A stretch of DNA of 64,000 nt from Mesocentrotus franciscanus (Eukaryota > Echinodermata > Echinoidea > Camarodonta > Strongylocentrotidae). Shown here piece by piece: positions 38,401 to 50,100 of the stretch; the first letter of the stretch is position 1, and each line of letters begins with the position of its first letter. The translations under genes and the position numbers were made by a program. Under the pieces are notes generated by a model. It had not been told where the DNA came from. It made no database searches and saw only the letters and a program-made list of their open reading frames with translations. The stretch covers positions 58,088,740 to 58,152,739 of the forward strand of contig CP137666.1 in NCBI GenBank assembly GCA_037976565.1, written 5' to 3'.

Positions 38401-39352
38401 GGAGAGGCATGGTGTTGGGTAGATCAGGCTTTTTTGAGATTGTTCAGATTTTCACATTAACCCTAGATATTTTGTAAAGATACATCTGATATTCTTCGTG
38501 TCTTTTCAACTGTCACCATGCTAACCAATTCCATTACTCTCTATAAACGAAGGTTCCGACATATGATCACACCAAACACACCATGCTGAACCTAGGTTTG
38601 ATGAAAGAGGGCTTAAAGTTACACATCTTCTCGTCCATGGTGGCTGGCTTCGTTGCAGCGTTAGCGACGTCACCGGTGGATGTCATCAAAACAAGGGTGA
38701 TGAACCAGAAAATTAAAGGTAAGCTGAAAAAAATTAAAGGATTATAATGACTATGCTTTGTGTGTTTAAAATCTTATCTTTTTTTTTCCTCTGTAATTAC
38801 TTTCTTTGAAGTCTGTAGTCTGTTATTTTGATATGCCCCAAAACACAGTTTCAGTCAGTGATTAGAAAGATATAATTCTATACTACTGAGGAGGGTGGTG
38901 CTTTTTTTTCTTTCTCCTTCTTTGTACAGTGTTAAAACTATCATACAAGATGTGGAAGTAAGTTTGATGTCAGGTCAGATTCTAATTTACCTCTGATGTC
39001 TTTTGCTTTGTTTTTGCTGTCAAAATCAAGCTTTGTTCACAGACAAACCAAATTGCATTAAATGCTGTAAAGATCCTTACCTCTCTAATATTGGCTACTG
39101 ATTTTGTGTTTCATTACAAACAAACATACCTCCTATTTCCTACATTTTTGTTTTGTTTGCAAAGATCTTCCAAGAGAAAAGCGTGCATACAAGGGCCCCC
39201 TCGATTGTTTCCTAAAGACTGTAAAGTCAGAGGGTGTATACGGTCTCTACAAAGGTTTCTTTCCAAACTGGCTGAGGATAGGACCACATACCATCATCAG
39301 TTTCATCTTATTTGAACAACTTAGAAGGTTAGCCGGTATAGACCCTATTTAA
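32418..39352 (+). CDS. Mitochondrial carrier family protein, UCP/dicarboxylate-like, gene 1
   Basis: Six exons: 32418-32541, 33555-33648-like copy skipped, 35816-35975, 36729-36868, 37554-37759, 38553-38718, 39165-39352. The 327-residue product carries the three carrier signatures: P45-I-D-V-T-K50, P151-T-D-L-I-R156 and P251-V-D-V-I-K256. All junctions have GT..AG sites with phases 1, 2, 1, 0, 1. The family forms six-helix transporters in the inner mitochondrial membrane. The Q-R-A and Y-D-H-T-K-H segments after repeat 2 resemble uncoupling proteins and dicarboxylate or oxoglutarate carriers, but the substrate cannot be read from sequence. An in-frame ATG at 32343 could add 25 residues; the start at 32418 was chosen because the second carrier gene also has a short N-terminus. 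Intron 1 holds a partial second copy of exon 2. The paralogue at 46559 has the same structure. Confidence 0.92.
32953..33088. mobile_element. Foldback MITE in intron 1 of carrier gene 1
   Basis: The left arm at 32953-33009 (starting GGGGCCCGTTTCTC) and right arm at 33030-33088 (ending GAGAAACGGGTCCC) are reverse complements with few mismatches around a 20 bp AT-rich loop. No coding sequence. The 580 bp duplication of this intron begins inside its right arm. A possible weak relative of the left end lies near 54041. Confidence 0.75.
33068..33647 (+). repeat. 580 bp duplication, copy 1
   Basis: Matches 35329-35908 base for base with one mismatch that I can find (GAACACACT here, GAACAGACT there, near 33350) and no indel: the offset is constant at 2261. 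It includes part of the foldback MITE, an (AAT)n run, intron sequence, the acceptor site and the first part of carrier exon 2. Confidence 0.95.
33555..33647 (+). pseudogene. Truncated copy of carrier exon 2
   Basis: After an intact acceptor (AAATTAG) it repeats the first 93 bp of exon 2, beginning A-T-N-P-I-D-V-T-K in frame. It then runs into unrelated G-rich sequence in the middle of the codons for the Y-Y-K-G segment. It has no donor and no remaining reading frame, so use of its acceptor would truncate the protein. The functional exon is at 35816-35975. Confidence 0.85.
33648..35328. mobile_element. LTR-like insert between the two 580 bp copies
   Basis: This 1.7 kb segment is absent from the exon it interrupts. 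Counting the shared T at 33647, it starts TGTCGGGG and has TTTCACA at 35318-35324, resembling the TG..CA ends of a long terminal repeat. An AATAAA lies at about 33764. It has no open frame over 60 codons, so it could be a solo LTR. There is no matching target duplication on its two sides, and four bases (TCCC) before 35329 are unexplained. LTR identity is therefore a hypothesis; a plain insertion or an assembly join remain possible. Confidence 0.35.
35329..35908 (+). repeat. 580 bp duplication, copy 2 (carries the functional exon 2)
   Basis: Partner of 33068-33647 with about 99.8% identity. Here the sequence runs on past the break into the full carrier exon 2 and its donor. Confidence 0.95.
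36031..36105. mobile_element. Hairpin element, family H, copy 2
   Basis: Arms GAGCCAGAAGGGTGTTAACT and AGTTAACGCCCTTCTGGCTC pair with a single mismatch around a 14-base loop. Lies 55 bp downstream of the exon 2 donor of carrier gene 1. It is the best-preserved copy of the family. Confidence 0.75.
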
Positions 39353-39404
39353 CATAGGCATCCATTGTAGGTAAGTAGAATATGTAAATTGATAGTAATA
39401 ATAT

Positions 39405-39475
39405 ATCTGCTCAGAACCAGAAGGGCTTTTACTCATACACAGAGTTAACATCCTTCCGATTCTCATTTTAAGATG
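39405..39475. mobile_element. Hairpin element, family H, copy 3 (degraded)
   Basis: CAGAACCAGAAGGGCTTTTA and GAGTTAACATCCTTCCGATT are decayed arms of the same family, about 55 bp past the carrier gene 1 stop codon. It may be transcribed in the 3' UTR. Confidence 0.55.
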
Positions 39476-39773
39476 AATTGTTAGATTTATATTGTACACT
39501 TACTGTTTAAAAAAATGTCCATAAGGAGAGTTTGGATTTTAGAGAAAATCACTTCAACAGAGTTATTAATTTGTAAGGGATATTTTTAATGAAATGTAGC
39601 ATTTCTAACTTGTTTATAACTGAGTATTATCAGGGTCAGAGGTCAAAAGCATAAAATAGAGTTGGAGTTGTTTGTTTAATGTGTAACAGTGATGGGGAGT
39701 TTATTGTAAAGCATGGTATAGAAAAGTAACTTTGCTTGTACTTCTTGGGTAACTAATTGATAACATGGTTTCA

Positions 39774-39836
39774 CTACTTCTTCTTCTTCTTCATTTTGTT
39801 TTCTTCTTCTTCGCCTTTTTCTTCTTCTTCTTCTTT
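39774..39836. repeat. (TTC)n microsatellite
   Basis: Interrupted TTC repeat; the minus-strand frame over it gives only Arg/Lys/Glu-rich low-complexity sequence. Confidence 0.85.
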
Positions 39837-40559
39837 CTGTTACATACATTATTAACCTAAAAATGGTAGCTTTGGCAAAGTCTTTCAATTTATTATTTAA
39901 AGATTCATTTTGAAATGCTACTAAACATGCCTGTACTCCTGTACTGTTCATGAAAGGACAAAACAAAAGTTTTGTGCAAAACATGAAGGCCTGAAATAGG
40001 TTTTCAATTGTACAAACTGTACAAATTTCACTGTGGTAATATATTATATACCATACAGGGGGTGTATGTGTTTTTGAAATAACAGTAATGTTTTACAGGC
40101 AAACCTTAACCTTATGCAAAAGAATAAGAAGCAAGTTATAGACTTGATATTTTTGTATATTTCATATATATATAAAAGAAAAAGGTTGTTGAGGGTGTGT
40201 GTTTTCTCAAACATATTGTAGTTGGGAACTTTGGATAAAATAGTTTGGAATCATGAATTAAAAATGAATATGTCTTGAATTTGAATACATTTTATAACAC
40301 TAAAATATGTTTATATCTAGATGTAACTAACTATTGAGTTATCTGTTGACTTATATTTAATGTAATTTAATCTATATTGAGAATGACTTACCAATTACAT
40401 TAGTATTTATTGCAAGACAGTTTAATCAAAACTACCAAGAAGTGGAAGTGCAAATAGCATCCAATTTGGTTGATTAAATGTAAAATTTTCAAATACATGT
40501 ATTAAAGTTAATTTTGATTATCTATAGTAATTTTGGCTACGCAATTTAATCATCCCCAT

Positions 40560-40700
40560 TCCAAATACATTCTCAGTCAATCATGTTATTAACATCATCT
40601 CACAGTGCTAGTAGTAAATGAGATGTTCATTTATCGCTCATGAAATAAAATGGCATTACCTTTGTATCACAGCAGTACATTTTCCTATTCTACCTCTTAT
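40560..40700 (+). repeat. Diverged direct repeat, left copy
   Basis: Shares AAATACATTCTC, TCACAGTGCT, CATTCATTTA-like sequence and ATTCTACCTCT in the same order with 42045-42182, at perhaps 75-80% identity by eye. It ends exactly where the Helentron-like element starts. Confidence 0.7.
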
Positions 40701-41843
40701 TGTATTCCCCGGCAGTATTTTGGATTCAGCAGCGTTACGCCGCCACCGCCGCCGCCGCCGCCGCTGCATCATATTCTTGTGTGCGCTCTAACTGCCACAT
40801 TCCTTGACAGATTTTTTTCAAATTTTGTATGGAGGTGTATCTTGGTATAATCTACACACCTATAACTTTTGGTGATGCTGCCCTCAGTGTTCTGTCTTCT
40901 ATAGGGTGAAAGGCCATATTTTTGTGGATGGTTTTTGTGCGCTCTATAGGCCACATTTCTCAAGGGATTTTGTTCAAATTTTGAATGAAGGTGTATCTTG
41001 GTATAATCTAGAAGCCTATAGATTTTGGTGATGCTGCCTCTAGTGTTCCGTCTTTTATAGGGTCAAAGGTCATATTTTGATAGATGTCTTATGTGTACTC
41101 TAGTGTGCGGTCTAACTGCATCATTTCTTAACAGATTTCTTTCAAATTGAGTATGGAAGTGTATGTTGGTAAAATCTATGCACCTATAGTTTTTGGTGAT
41201 GCTGCCACGAGTGTTCCGTCTGTTATAGGGTCAAAGGTCATATTTTGGTGGCTGTCTTTTGTGCGCTCTGCAGGTCATATTTCATGACGGATTTCTTTCA
41301 AATTTTGAAAGGAGATGTATCTTGGTACAATCTACACATCTATACTTTTGGGCGATGCTGCCCTCATTGTTCCGTCTTTTATATGGTCAAAGGTCATATG
41401 TCTTTTATGCGCTCTTAACTGCCACATTTCTTGACGGATTTCTTTCAAATGTTGTATGGAGGTGTGTCTTAGGACAATGTACACATCTTTAGTGTTTGGT
41501 GATGCTGCCACCTGTGTTCCATCTGTTATAGGGTTAAAGGTCGTATTTTGGTGGCTGTCTTTTGTGCGCTCTAACTGCCACATTTCTTAAAAGATATCTT
41601 TCAAATTTTCTACAGAGATGCATTATACTCTAATCTACACACATATTGGTTTGGTGATGCTGCTCCTATCCTAGTCTTGACAATAGTCCGAGCCACTATT
41701 GGTGATCTCTACATCATCCTTTGTTTCAGGGAGGGGAGAGGGGATCTTTGTCCCTCCTTCAAACATTAGGATGACACAAAATCGCTGCCACTGCCGGGGG
41801 ATACATTCGCATTGCGCGGCAATACAGATTGCGATATTTCTAG
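40701..41843 (+). mobile_element. Helentron-like non-autonomous element 1 with tandem-repeat core
   Basis: The 5' end TGTATTCCCCGGCAGT (40701-40716) recurs inverted as ACTGCCGGGGGATACA at 41790-41805. It is followed by a hairpin (ATTGC-GCG-GCAAT, 41811-41823) and a terminal CTAG at 41840-41843 before T. Subterminal inverted repeats, a 3' hairpin and no target duplication are the described architecture of non-autonomous Helentrons. The core has a (CCG)n run (40739-40766) and about six tandem units of 147-167 bp, marked by TTCAAATTTTGTATGG-like sequence at about 40817, 40974, 41141, 41297, 41444 and 41599. The paralogous sequence at 42160-42190 lacks the insert. Open frames here are repeat by-products. 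Confidence 0.65.
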
Positions 41844-42044
41844 TTTTCCTTGGTCAAAAGACCAAGTGTTAAGTCATTGGCAGTCATACAGTGATATAGT
41901 TTTTGTATTTTATGTGCAGGATTGTAATAATGAAAAAATATTTGCTTTTTATATTACAAAAATCATGCAGAAATGATATATATCAATTTCTAAGTTTGAA
42001 TGTAAATTTGATTCCATGGCCATTCAAATTTTATGATCCACATT

Positions 42045-42182
42045 CAAATACATTCTCTGTCAGTCATGTTGTCATTAGAGTCATGTCACAGTGCTTGTAG
42101 TACATGAAACATTCATTTAACATTCACAAAGCTTGCAATGCACCTCTGTCACAGGGTTTTATTTCCATATTCTACCTCTCAT
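42045..42182 (+). repeat. Diverged direct repeat, right copy (empty site)
   Basis: Here ATTCTACCTCTCAT runs directly into CCTTGGTCAAAA. In the left copy the same two pieces are separated by the 1.14 kb element (ATTCTACCTCTTAT, element, TTTTCCTTGGTCAAAA). It therefore serves as an uninterrupted paralogous site. Weaker similarity continues further (TATGTGCAGG at 41909 against TATGTGCAAG at 42611), so the duplication was larger and old. Confidence 0.65.
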
Positions 42183-45100
42183 CCTTGGTCAAAATGGTAT
42201 TTTTTTGCAATGTGTTATTTAAGCAGTTTTTATAAAAGTCAAACATGTCTATTGTCTAGGGATGCACAAAGTGGTTTTAAAATCCTTTAAATGTTTGCAT
42301 CCCACATAAAAATGGTGATAAAATGCTGTTTACAGACAATTTCAATGTATATGGTCTTTCTGTGTCCCCTACTTCACCCAAATCACAGAATTAATAACCC
42401 ACTAAACATTGAAACTGATGTTTTTCCATGATAATTTGGTCTGATCCCAGCTGTAATAAAGTTGTTAAGTTAATGCTACCATTGGGTGTACTACAATCTT
42501 TGATATGGTCAGTAAATATGTTTAACTTGCTCATACAATCATTACAAAACATAATCTTAAATCAAATTAAAATGCCAAGTATAGTTTGGGCTTTTTTATT
42601 TTTTAAAATTTTTATGTGCAAGATTTTATTAATGATACAAATTTGCCCCACCTTTTATAAATAATCATGCAGAATTAATATACTTGATAGATCATATTTT
42701 CAAATTTCTCTTGAATTCATTCCAATAGATTCAAATATTTACAAACAAATTGTTAAAATTGTACATGTATGTAATTGTCTTTAACACTGTGAAATCAAAT
42801 GCAGAGATAATTATGAAGACCCAGTCATGGTTACTGTAATAATATCTGTGGATATTGTATTCAGTCAGCATTTGTTCAATTATATTAATTATGTATTAAA
42901 ATCTGTATGTAATTTATAGGAAGATCATAATGCTCACTGTATCAAATGTCTTAAAGATAAAGTTGAGTTCTGGTCATGCGATTGCATTGTGAAAGAAACA
43001 GTGTGGAATCGATCAGAAAAGGTTGATCATCTAGCATAAGGTTCTGGAATCATCAAAATGATAAGAAATTTGGCCCAGTCTTGGTAAAGTTACAAGCACT
43101 GTACACAGAAAGATGTACCATATATGGGACTACAGGAACATGTGGCATAAAACTCCATCCCGATTTTTATGCTGTTACATGCCATATTTAGAATATTAAG
43201 GCATTTGAAGAGTCATGCTTTTCAGGAACATTTTTAATCTGATGTTCTTCCACACTTGCATAATAACAATGATAACGCTCACAAATTATTTTTCACCTCT
43301 TCCCAGAACTCTACTCTCTCTTTAACTGAACAATTTTATGTATTTTATCAATATTTATGCACAAGTTTGGTGATGGAGATATGTATTCATTTATTTGCTT
43401 ACTGGTAGTTTTTGTTCTTTCAAACAACAAAGCTTAACAAACTTAATATTGTGCTGAATATTATGTGAGGCTGTTTCACAACAGTGAAAAAAATACACGG
43501 GGGCTCAGGGCGAATTCGCCCCCGAAATGCCCAAAAGAGCCCCCGAAAATCAGAAAAGAGCCCCCATAAATTTGCATAGAGTTCAATGCAAAACAAATTT
43601 TAGAGTGTTATTTTTATGCAGGCAAGCTTGAAAAGTAGCCCCCGAAAAATAAATATTAATTTTTTCCCTGTTTCACAAGTTATTCTATGTACATGTACCG
43701 GTATATGGAGCTATAAGTGTAATACCGTATCTACCTCATTTAGTGATACAGCTGTTGTACTTCTACAAATGTGTGTGGAGAACTATTTACATTATTCATG
43801 TCGATTATGAACAATATGAATGTATAATATTGCACAAAACACTCTTCAAGGTTGAATATACAGTTTATTTCCTTATTTTGTTTTCATCTCTAGCTAGGAA
43901 ATGTATTCATGACACAGTATGACTGTAAAGTCAACAAAAGTTCAGGTGTAGTGGTAGACTTCATTCACAGACTCTGAAATCAAAGAGAGCAAAGAAAAAA
44001 AATGCTTTTATCAGAAATATAATGTCAATAGGAGATTTGTTAGCAAATTTTCTGTTAATGAATATAGCCTTTATTAAAGTTTGTGTGAAGTGTGAAGGGT
44101 TTATATATTCCATTTGCCATAATTAGGTTCAGTCTGATAAAACTAAAATGATGACACACAGTAATGTTCTAGTTGATATCACTATTATTTTGCATTAAGA
44201 TAAACTTTATCAATTGTACAGTGTATGGATGCACAAATTTTATATATTTTTCCAATATTGACAAATGTAACAGGGTAAATGTATATTTTCTAAGTATTCT
44301 TAAAATGGTCTCGATTTTTATAGCACGTGTAATTTGTTAATGTACATGTACACAAGTGATTTGCTGAATTTTCATTCTACTGTGAATAAGCTATTATGAA
44401 AATTCTATATAAACATTTTATTGTGGGATACTTTTTAGTTTTTTACATTTTAACTGTAAACTAGCAATATGAAGTATATTAAACATGAATATGAACTATT
44501 ACAAATATAAAGGATATATGTATTTATTTGTTATTGATGTGATGAAAAATTGATAATGCTTCAATCAAAGAGAGGGGATGTTATTTTACTAAATTGTACC
44601 TCAGTCACATAACAAACCAACTCTGAACTTTCTTTGTAAGTATTGTTCAAGGGTAGCAATTGTAATATGTTCATTTGTATGAAAGCAGAAAAATAAGAGA
44701 ACAGAATGGCAGAAGTTTTGAATAAATTGGACAATTAATATGAGTTAGGAATGATTGAAAATTGGAATCACTAAATCTATACAAATATCAAATTACCAAT
44801 TCGGTCAGTGGATTGTGACGTACTAAGTAGTCATGGACTACATATTAAACTCTCTTGTTTGTCATTTACCAAAATATCATTAATTTATGTTTGTCTCCTT
44901 AGTGCCTCCTTCCTTTAGGGACATCTCTAAATATATTAGGTAGCATATAGTTAAAGGTAGTCTTAAAAGGAAAATCTCTCCCGAGTCATACATTTTAGAT
45001 ATTTTGTGTGTTGAAACAAGTTGGAAAGTTGTCAAGCACAACGTCACATTGACAGTATGATTCAGCCAATTTGAAGTGCCCATACATTCCCAAATTCAGA

Positions 45101-45803
45101 ACTTTCTTATTTTTGTCCGATTTCATTTCTTAAAGGTAGTTGTCTATTAAGGTTACATCTTCCTTTCAGTCTGTAGTTGTTCTGGAGTTGGTCTCATTGG
45201 TATGACTGGGGTACGTATATGAGATAGCTATGAAGCGTAACGGATTTATAAATGGAAGAGTATGGTAAATGATGAAGGAAAGAATAAAGAGAAAACTGGG
45301 TTGCTTGTAAGTATATATACATGCTTTCTATAGCAGTCGGGTAAAACAATCGTCTTCAAAAAACAAACGAAAAACCATATAGAAGGAAAACAGAGAGGAA
45401 ATCAGAGAATGTACTGTACGTTGATAATAATAATAACATGAAATTTGTAAGGCGGCGAATAGATCATCTTGAAAGCAAATGCTCAAGGCTCAATTGTGAA
45501 ACCCCTAAAAAACGGATCACATAAAGCATCTGCATTATAAACAAAGGAACAGGAGTAAGATAGAACAGAAGAAAATGAAAGAACAATTAATTATATGCTG
45601 AATTAAACAGATACAATTTCATAATTCTGACAGTTTCCTTTAATCTATCTCAATATTCTGAGATATTCAGATACTTCTATTGATGTTCAGTAACAAAATT
45701 ACATTAAGAATGATAACAAAATTTTCAAAATAAGAACACTGTTGTTAGAGAGAAAATAGATCAATACTTGGGAGAATATTAGGTCCATGTGTTAAGCTAT
45801 TAG

Positions 45804-45862
45804 GAATGAATGAATAAATGGATGGATGGATGGATGGATGGATGAATGAATGAATGAATGAT
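45804..45862. repeat. (GGAT)n/(GAAT)n microsatellite
   Basis: Compound tetranucleotide repeat; the minus-strand frame across it yields only a His/Ser/Ile/Pro repeat. Confidence 0.9.
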
Positions 45863-46558
45863 TTGGTCCAAGACATATGTAAAACACCCCTCGATCCTAA
45901 CAAATAGTTCTGTAAACAAAACTACAAAATTATAGGAATCAGTCAATTTGTACTTTGCTTTCCTATTTTCTGGCTTGTTTAAGTGCAGTTTGAAACAACA
46001 ATACAGCATTCATATTTAAAAACCATGACTGCATGTAGCCAAAACTTCAATGTAATTTCTTTTCATGATTCCACCAATATATTTCTATATTCATGGAGTC
46101 ATAGCTACCCCAGTCACTGATTTACATTGTGTGCTGACAAAGGTCATGCTGAGGTCAGTTCAGTTACATATACAGAGCTCTGTACACATGTAAGCTTGTA
46201 GCTTGCCCTTGTACCAAACCCAAGCATATATTAAATTACCAACATATTAAAATACTGTTCTTTTGACATAATTTACAACAGACCTCATAACAATACCCCC
46301 TCGTAAAAGAAAAGTCCACAGAGATTATGTGATAACTGAGTCTCTATACCCAAGCCATGTACTGTTTGCTAATGATATCTGCATACGGTAGGTAGTGTAC
46401 ACAATATAGTGCTTCAGAGAGGTCACGACATGTTGCAGTGAACAGTTTGCTATGGAGCTCTTTATAAATGTAGCTTCTGAGTTGAGGGTAAGTATATAGA
46501 TGAAGGTCTGTCTGAGTTTGTGGCTCTGTGTTCTGTTGTATGTATTGGGAAGCTGAAC

Positions 46559-47056
46559 ATGAAGGATTGGAAGGAAACTGGACTAAGATATGCTGCTGCA
46601 GGTACTTCTTGTATGTGTGCCTCTTGCTGTGAGTATATTTATGGACATGTGGGGCCTATATACATACCGGTATGTACTGTGATATATGTACACAGTACGT
46701 AGTAGTAAAGCATTCCAAGTATATATCCAAGCTGTCATAAGCAGACCCGTGCTGTACATTAAGGCCTATTAAACCTTCCTGTACTTCCAAGATTGAGGTG
46801 CATGCATGGATAAAAAGCCAATGAAATATGTTCACTGAATATATACTTTTGTATGTTTGGAGAAAGGAGCACATATTAGTTACATGTAGTTTTGTACATT
46901 GGCTTAATTATATGTCTATATAGCTTTGACCATTAATTTTACTTTGCAAGTTAATTCACATATCTATTGTGAAATGCATATGAAATTTGTTACAGTATGT
47001 TACATGCAGAGCAGCTTCAAAGGTTGAGAGAAAGAGCTAGAAACGGAGAGATCGAG

Positions 47057-47101
<45 letters not shown>

Positions 47102-50100
47102 GAAGAAGAGAGATATAGAGAGGGAGGAAGGGAAGGGGAAGGAGGGAGAGAGAGGGGGGTTCGGTATAATAATGTCGGAGGATAGATCAATGTCAGCTAG
47201 GTAAAAATGTCAGAGGTAAAAACGTCGGAGATTAAAATGCAAGAAGTAAATATGTCAGAGGTAAAAATACCAGAGGTGACTACGTCAGAGGTCAAAATTC
47301 CAGAAGTAAAGATGCCAAAGGTAATATTAAATTAGGGACTGGAGCGCTACTTGAAGAGTGAATGTGGAAGGTGTAGCTAGGTGTTTAAATAAATCGATCT
47401 TGACAGTGAGCACTACGTACTCCACTGCATGTACAAAAATGAAAAAGCTTTTGTACCACTGCCTGGCTCCTAATGGAACAGAAAACTATTAATGTATTTT
47501 AATTGGCTAGTGTGCCAGTGGACCCACCTCCATGAAAACGTCTTTTTACTCTATTTCGTAACTTTCCCATTTGTATACTTTCACCCTCATTTACCAACGC
47601 AATCTGGCATACCTTTGGTAATTAAACCCCCAAATATTGCCCTTTATTGTATTCTCGTGCTCTTCTTCATATATTTGACCAAAAAGGCAAAGTGTGATAA
47701 GCCTTTTATTTCTACTTTTCCAAAAATAATTAAACTGGATTTTTTTTCTTCTCTCCATTGTGCCCCAAACCCCCTCTTTAACAAAATCCTGGATCTACCC
47801 TGCTGTAAATCCCAGGTACCAACCCGATTGAGGTGACAAAGGTACGCATCCAGTTAGAAGGTGAGCTGATACAACAGTCTGCAGTTACGGCGTACAGACA
47901 GCGATACTATAAGGGACTCCTCAGGGGCTTGGTAACGGTTGCTAATGATGAAGGCATCAGAGGACTTTATAAGGGGTTGGTTCATCATGATTTTTGCTTT
48001 CTGTACTTTATTTGATTGGTTGATATTGTTCACAGTGTTTTATGTAGATAAGGTTGACATAAAATACCTTTTTTTATTTCAATAAAATATTTTTGCTCAC
48101 TGCAGAGGCTAGCTTATAGCACTTTTCATTGGTAAACTTTTCCAAAGTAAAAAATGATGAACATCATATCTCCTTGTTCACTCTTTGTAGTAAACCAATA
48201 CCAAGAAAACAAAAACTAAAATCAAAACACATGCCTATACAAAAAATCTGTCATTTATTTTCATTGAATTCCCATAAAGATCTTGCATGTCAAGGCTGAA
48301 GTACAGATTCAGGATTGTATGTATACTCCTTGATGTACCTGCATGACAATTAATAATAATCAGAAAACCTGCCACCCCACTGTCACAATATCTACCAAAG
48401 CTGAAAAACAATCTTGAACCATTTATATTTTTAGATGATATATGTTTTATGTTCATGCAGACTCATCCCCTCATTGATTCGGGAAGCCATTTATAGCACA
48501 TTACGTTTTGGTTCTTATGAGCCTATCAAGAAACTGTATGGAGAGAAGGATCCAACTAGAACTCCCCTCGGTATAAAGCTTGCTGCTGGTGCTACATCAG
48601 GTAAGGCATTTAGAGATTTTAGATTTGGCTACTTTCCAGCCTAGAGATCAGGGAAATGATTTTGTATCAGTTAGGCACAAGTAAACATGACAAAGAAGAG
48701 TTGAAGAAGATAGAGGATAGATGAATCAAAGAAAAATAGATGTATATGGGTGCAAATGGCTCATTTTCCTGTCGTCTTTAGCCCTCGGTTCTATAAAGTG
48801 AATATACGAACAAAGGATGAGATGATTTAGTTATAAATTTGATAGTGGATTTAGGGAGTACATCTGGCCTGTAAATTCCGCTTCAAATCCATTGTTGCAT
48901 ACCTCAATCAAGTACACAAAAGAAACATAACCCCACCCCTTTCAACTTGATTCACCCAGAAGGCACCTAAAAATTATTATATCTCTTTTCTCTTGTTAGT
49001 TAATGTCATCAATTTTTCAGAATTATACCCTCCTATTTAAAAAAAGAAGAAGATCTATCCAAGGGAGTGTAATTAGTTGGCAAATTTGGATTTCAGGGAT
49101 TCATCTTTAAATCTGATGAATATTTGATGATTATAGACTCTTCCTCCCTCTTCTTCAGGCGCCCTCGGTAGCTGGTTTGCCAACCCTATGGACATCGTCA
49201 GGATTCGACTCCAAGGAGATGGACAACCACTGCCAGGACAGCAGCCGAGGTACAGGGGCTTCCTGCATGCTTTCACTGATATAGCCAAAGCTGAAGGTCT
49301 GAGAGGGCTCTACAGGGGTACCGTCCCCACAGTGCAGAGAGCCATGATTCTTACTGCTGCTCAGGTACAAGCATATTATCTGTTGAGAGCCAGGAGGCCA
49401 TTATCTTTATGTAAATTGTTATAAGTTATTGCGCTACTAGCTCTCAATAGATGATCAGATTGGCGATTTCTATCTCAAAACAGTTTTGAGATTTCTTCTG
49501 GTACCTTGATCAGCCACTTAAGTGATCACCTGGAGTCCTGCGTTTCCAGAACTGTTGTTACAATGTTTCACATTATGTCTTATGAGGATTGTTATGCTAA
49601 GGGCGGCAGCTGCAAGGTCTGCTGTTTGTCTAAATTAAATATTTTCAAATCCCACATCGATCCTTTTATCATACTGAACCTGTAAATAAGGAGTACCGCA
49701 AAGCAATGATAAATAGGAATATCTGGATTAATGGAAACAAAAATTGGAATAGCCTTTTTGTTATAATACTTTTCCCCCAAACAATGCAAAACCTGTTAAT
49801 ATCTTTTATTCATCATGAATAAAACATAACTAGGATCTGTACCATTCCTGCAACCGACAGTCATGTCACTGTACGTTTTAAAATCGTTTTTCTTATTCAA
49901 ATCTCTGCCTCTGATCCATTCCTACACTTTTATCATTCTAATTTATGGTTCACCTCTTGAGAGTCAACTACAGCAATCCCCCTCTGGCCATGCTAGTTTG
50001 ACTCTTGTTTTCTCATTTTTTTCTTCCAGGTACCCACCTATGATCACACAAAGCACTCTATACTCAACCATGGCTGGATGACAGAAGGGGCAAAGCTGCA

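Larger units (their letters stand above)
39353..46558. other. Region between the two carrier genes
   Basis: About 7.2 kb with no gene recognised. It contains the presumed 3' UTR of carrier gene 1, a hairpin element, a (TTC)n microsatellite, a diverged direct repeat enclosing a Helentron-like element, a short stretch of GAGCCCCCGAAAA-type repeats at 43500-43650, and a (GGAT)n/(GAAT)n microsatellite. A TTTATAAAT box at about 46461 lies roughly 95 bp upstream of the second carrier start and could be its TATA box (not proven). Confidence 0.6.

Noticed and set aside
43500..43650. GAGCCCCC/GGGGGCTC repeats as a CRISPR-like or regulatory array
   Set aside because: Irregular spacing and sequence; looks like a fragment of a common C-rich repeat, and CRISPR arrays do not occur in animal nuclear DNA.
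47201..47335. Minisatellite frame as a coding exon with K-x-x-E-V repeats
   Set aside because: Stops directly on both sides and no convincing splice sites; the carrier exons join correctly without it.
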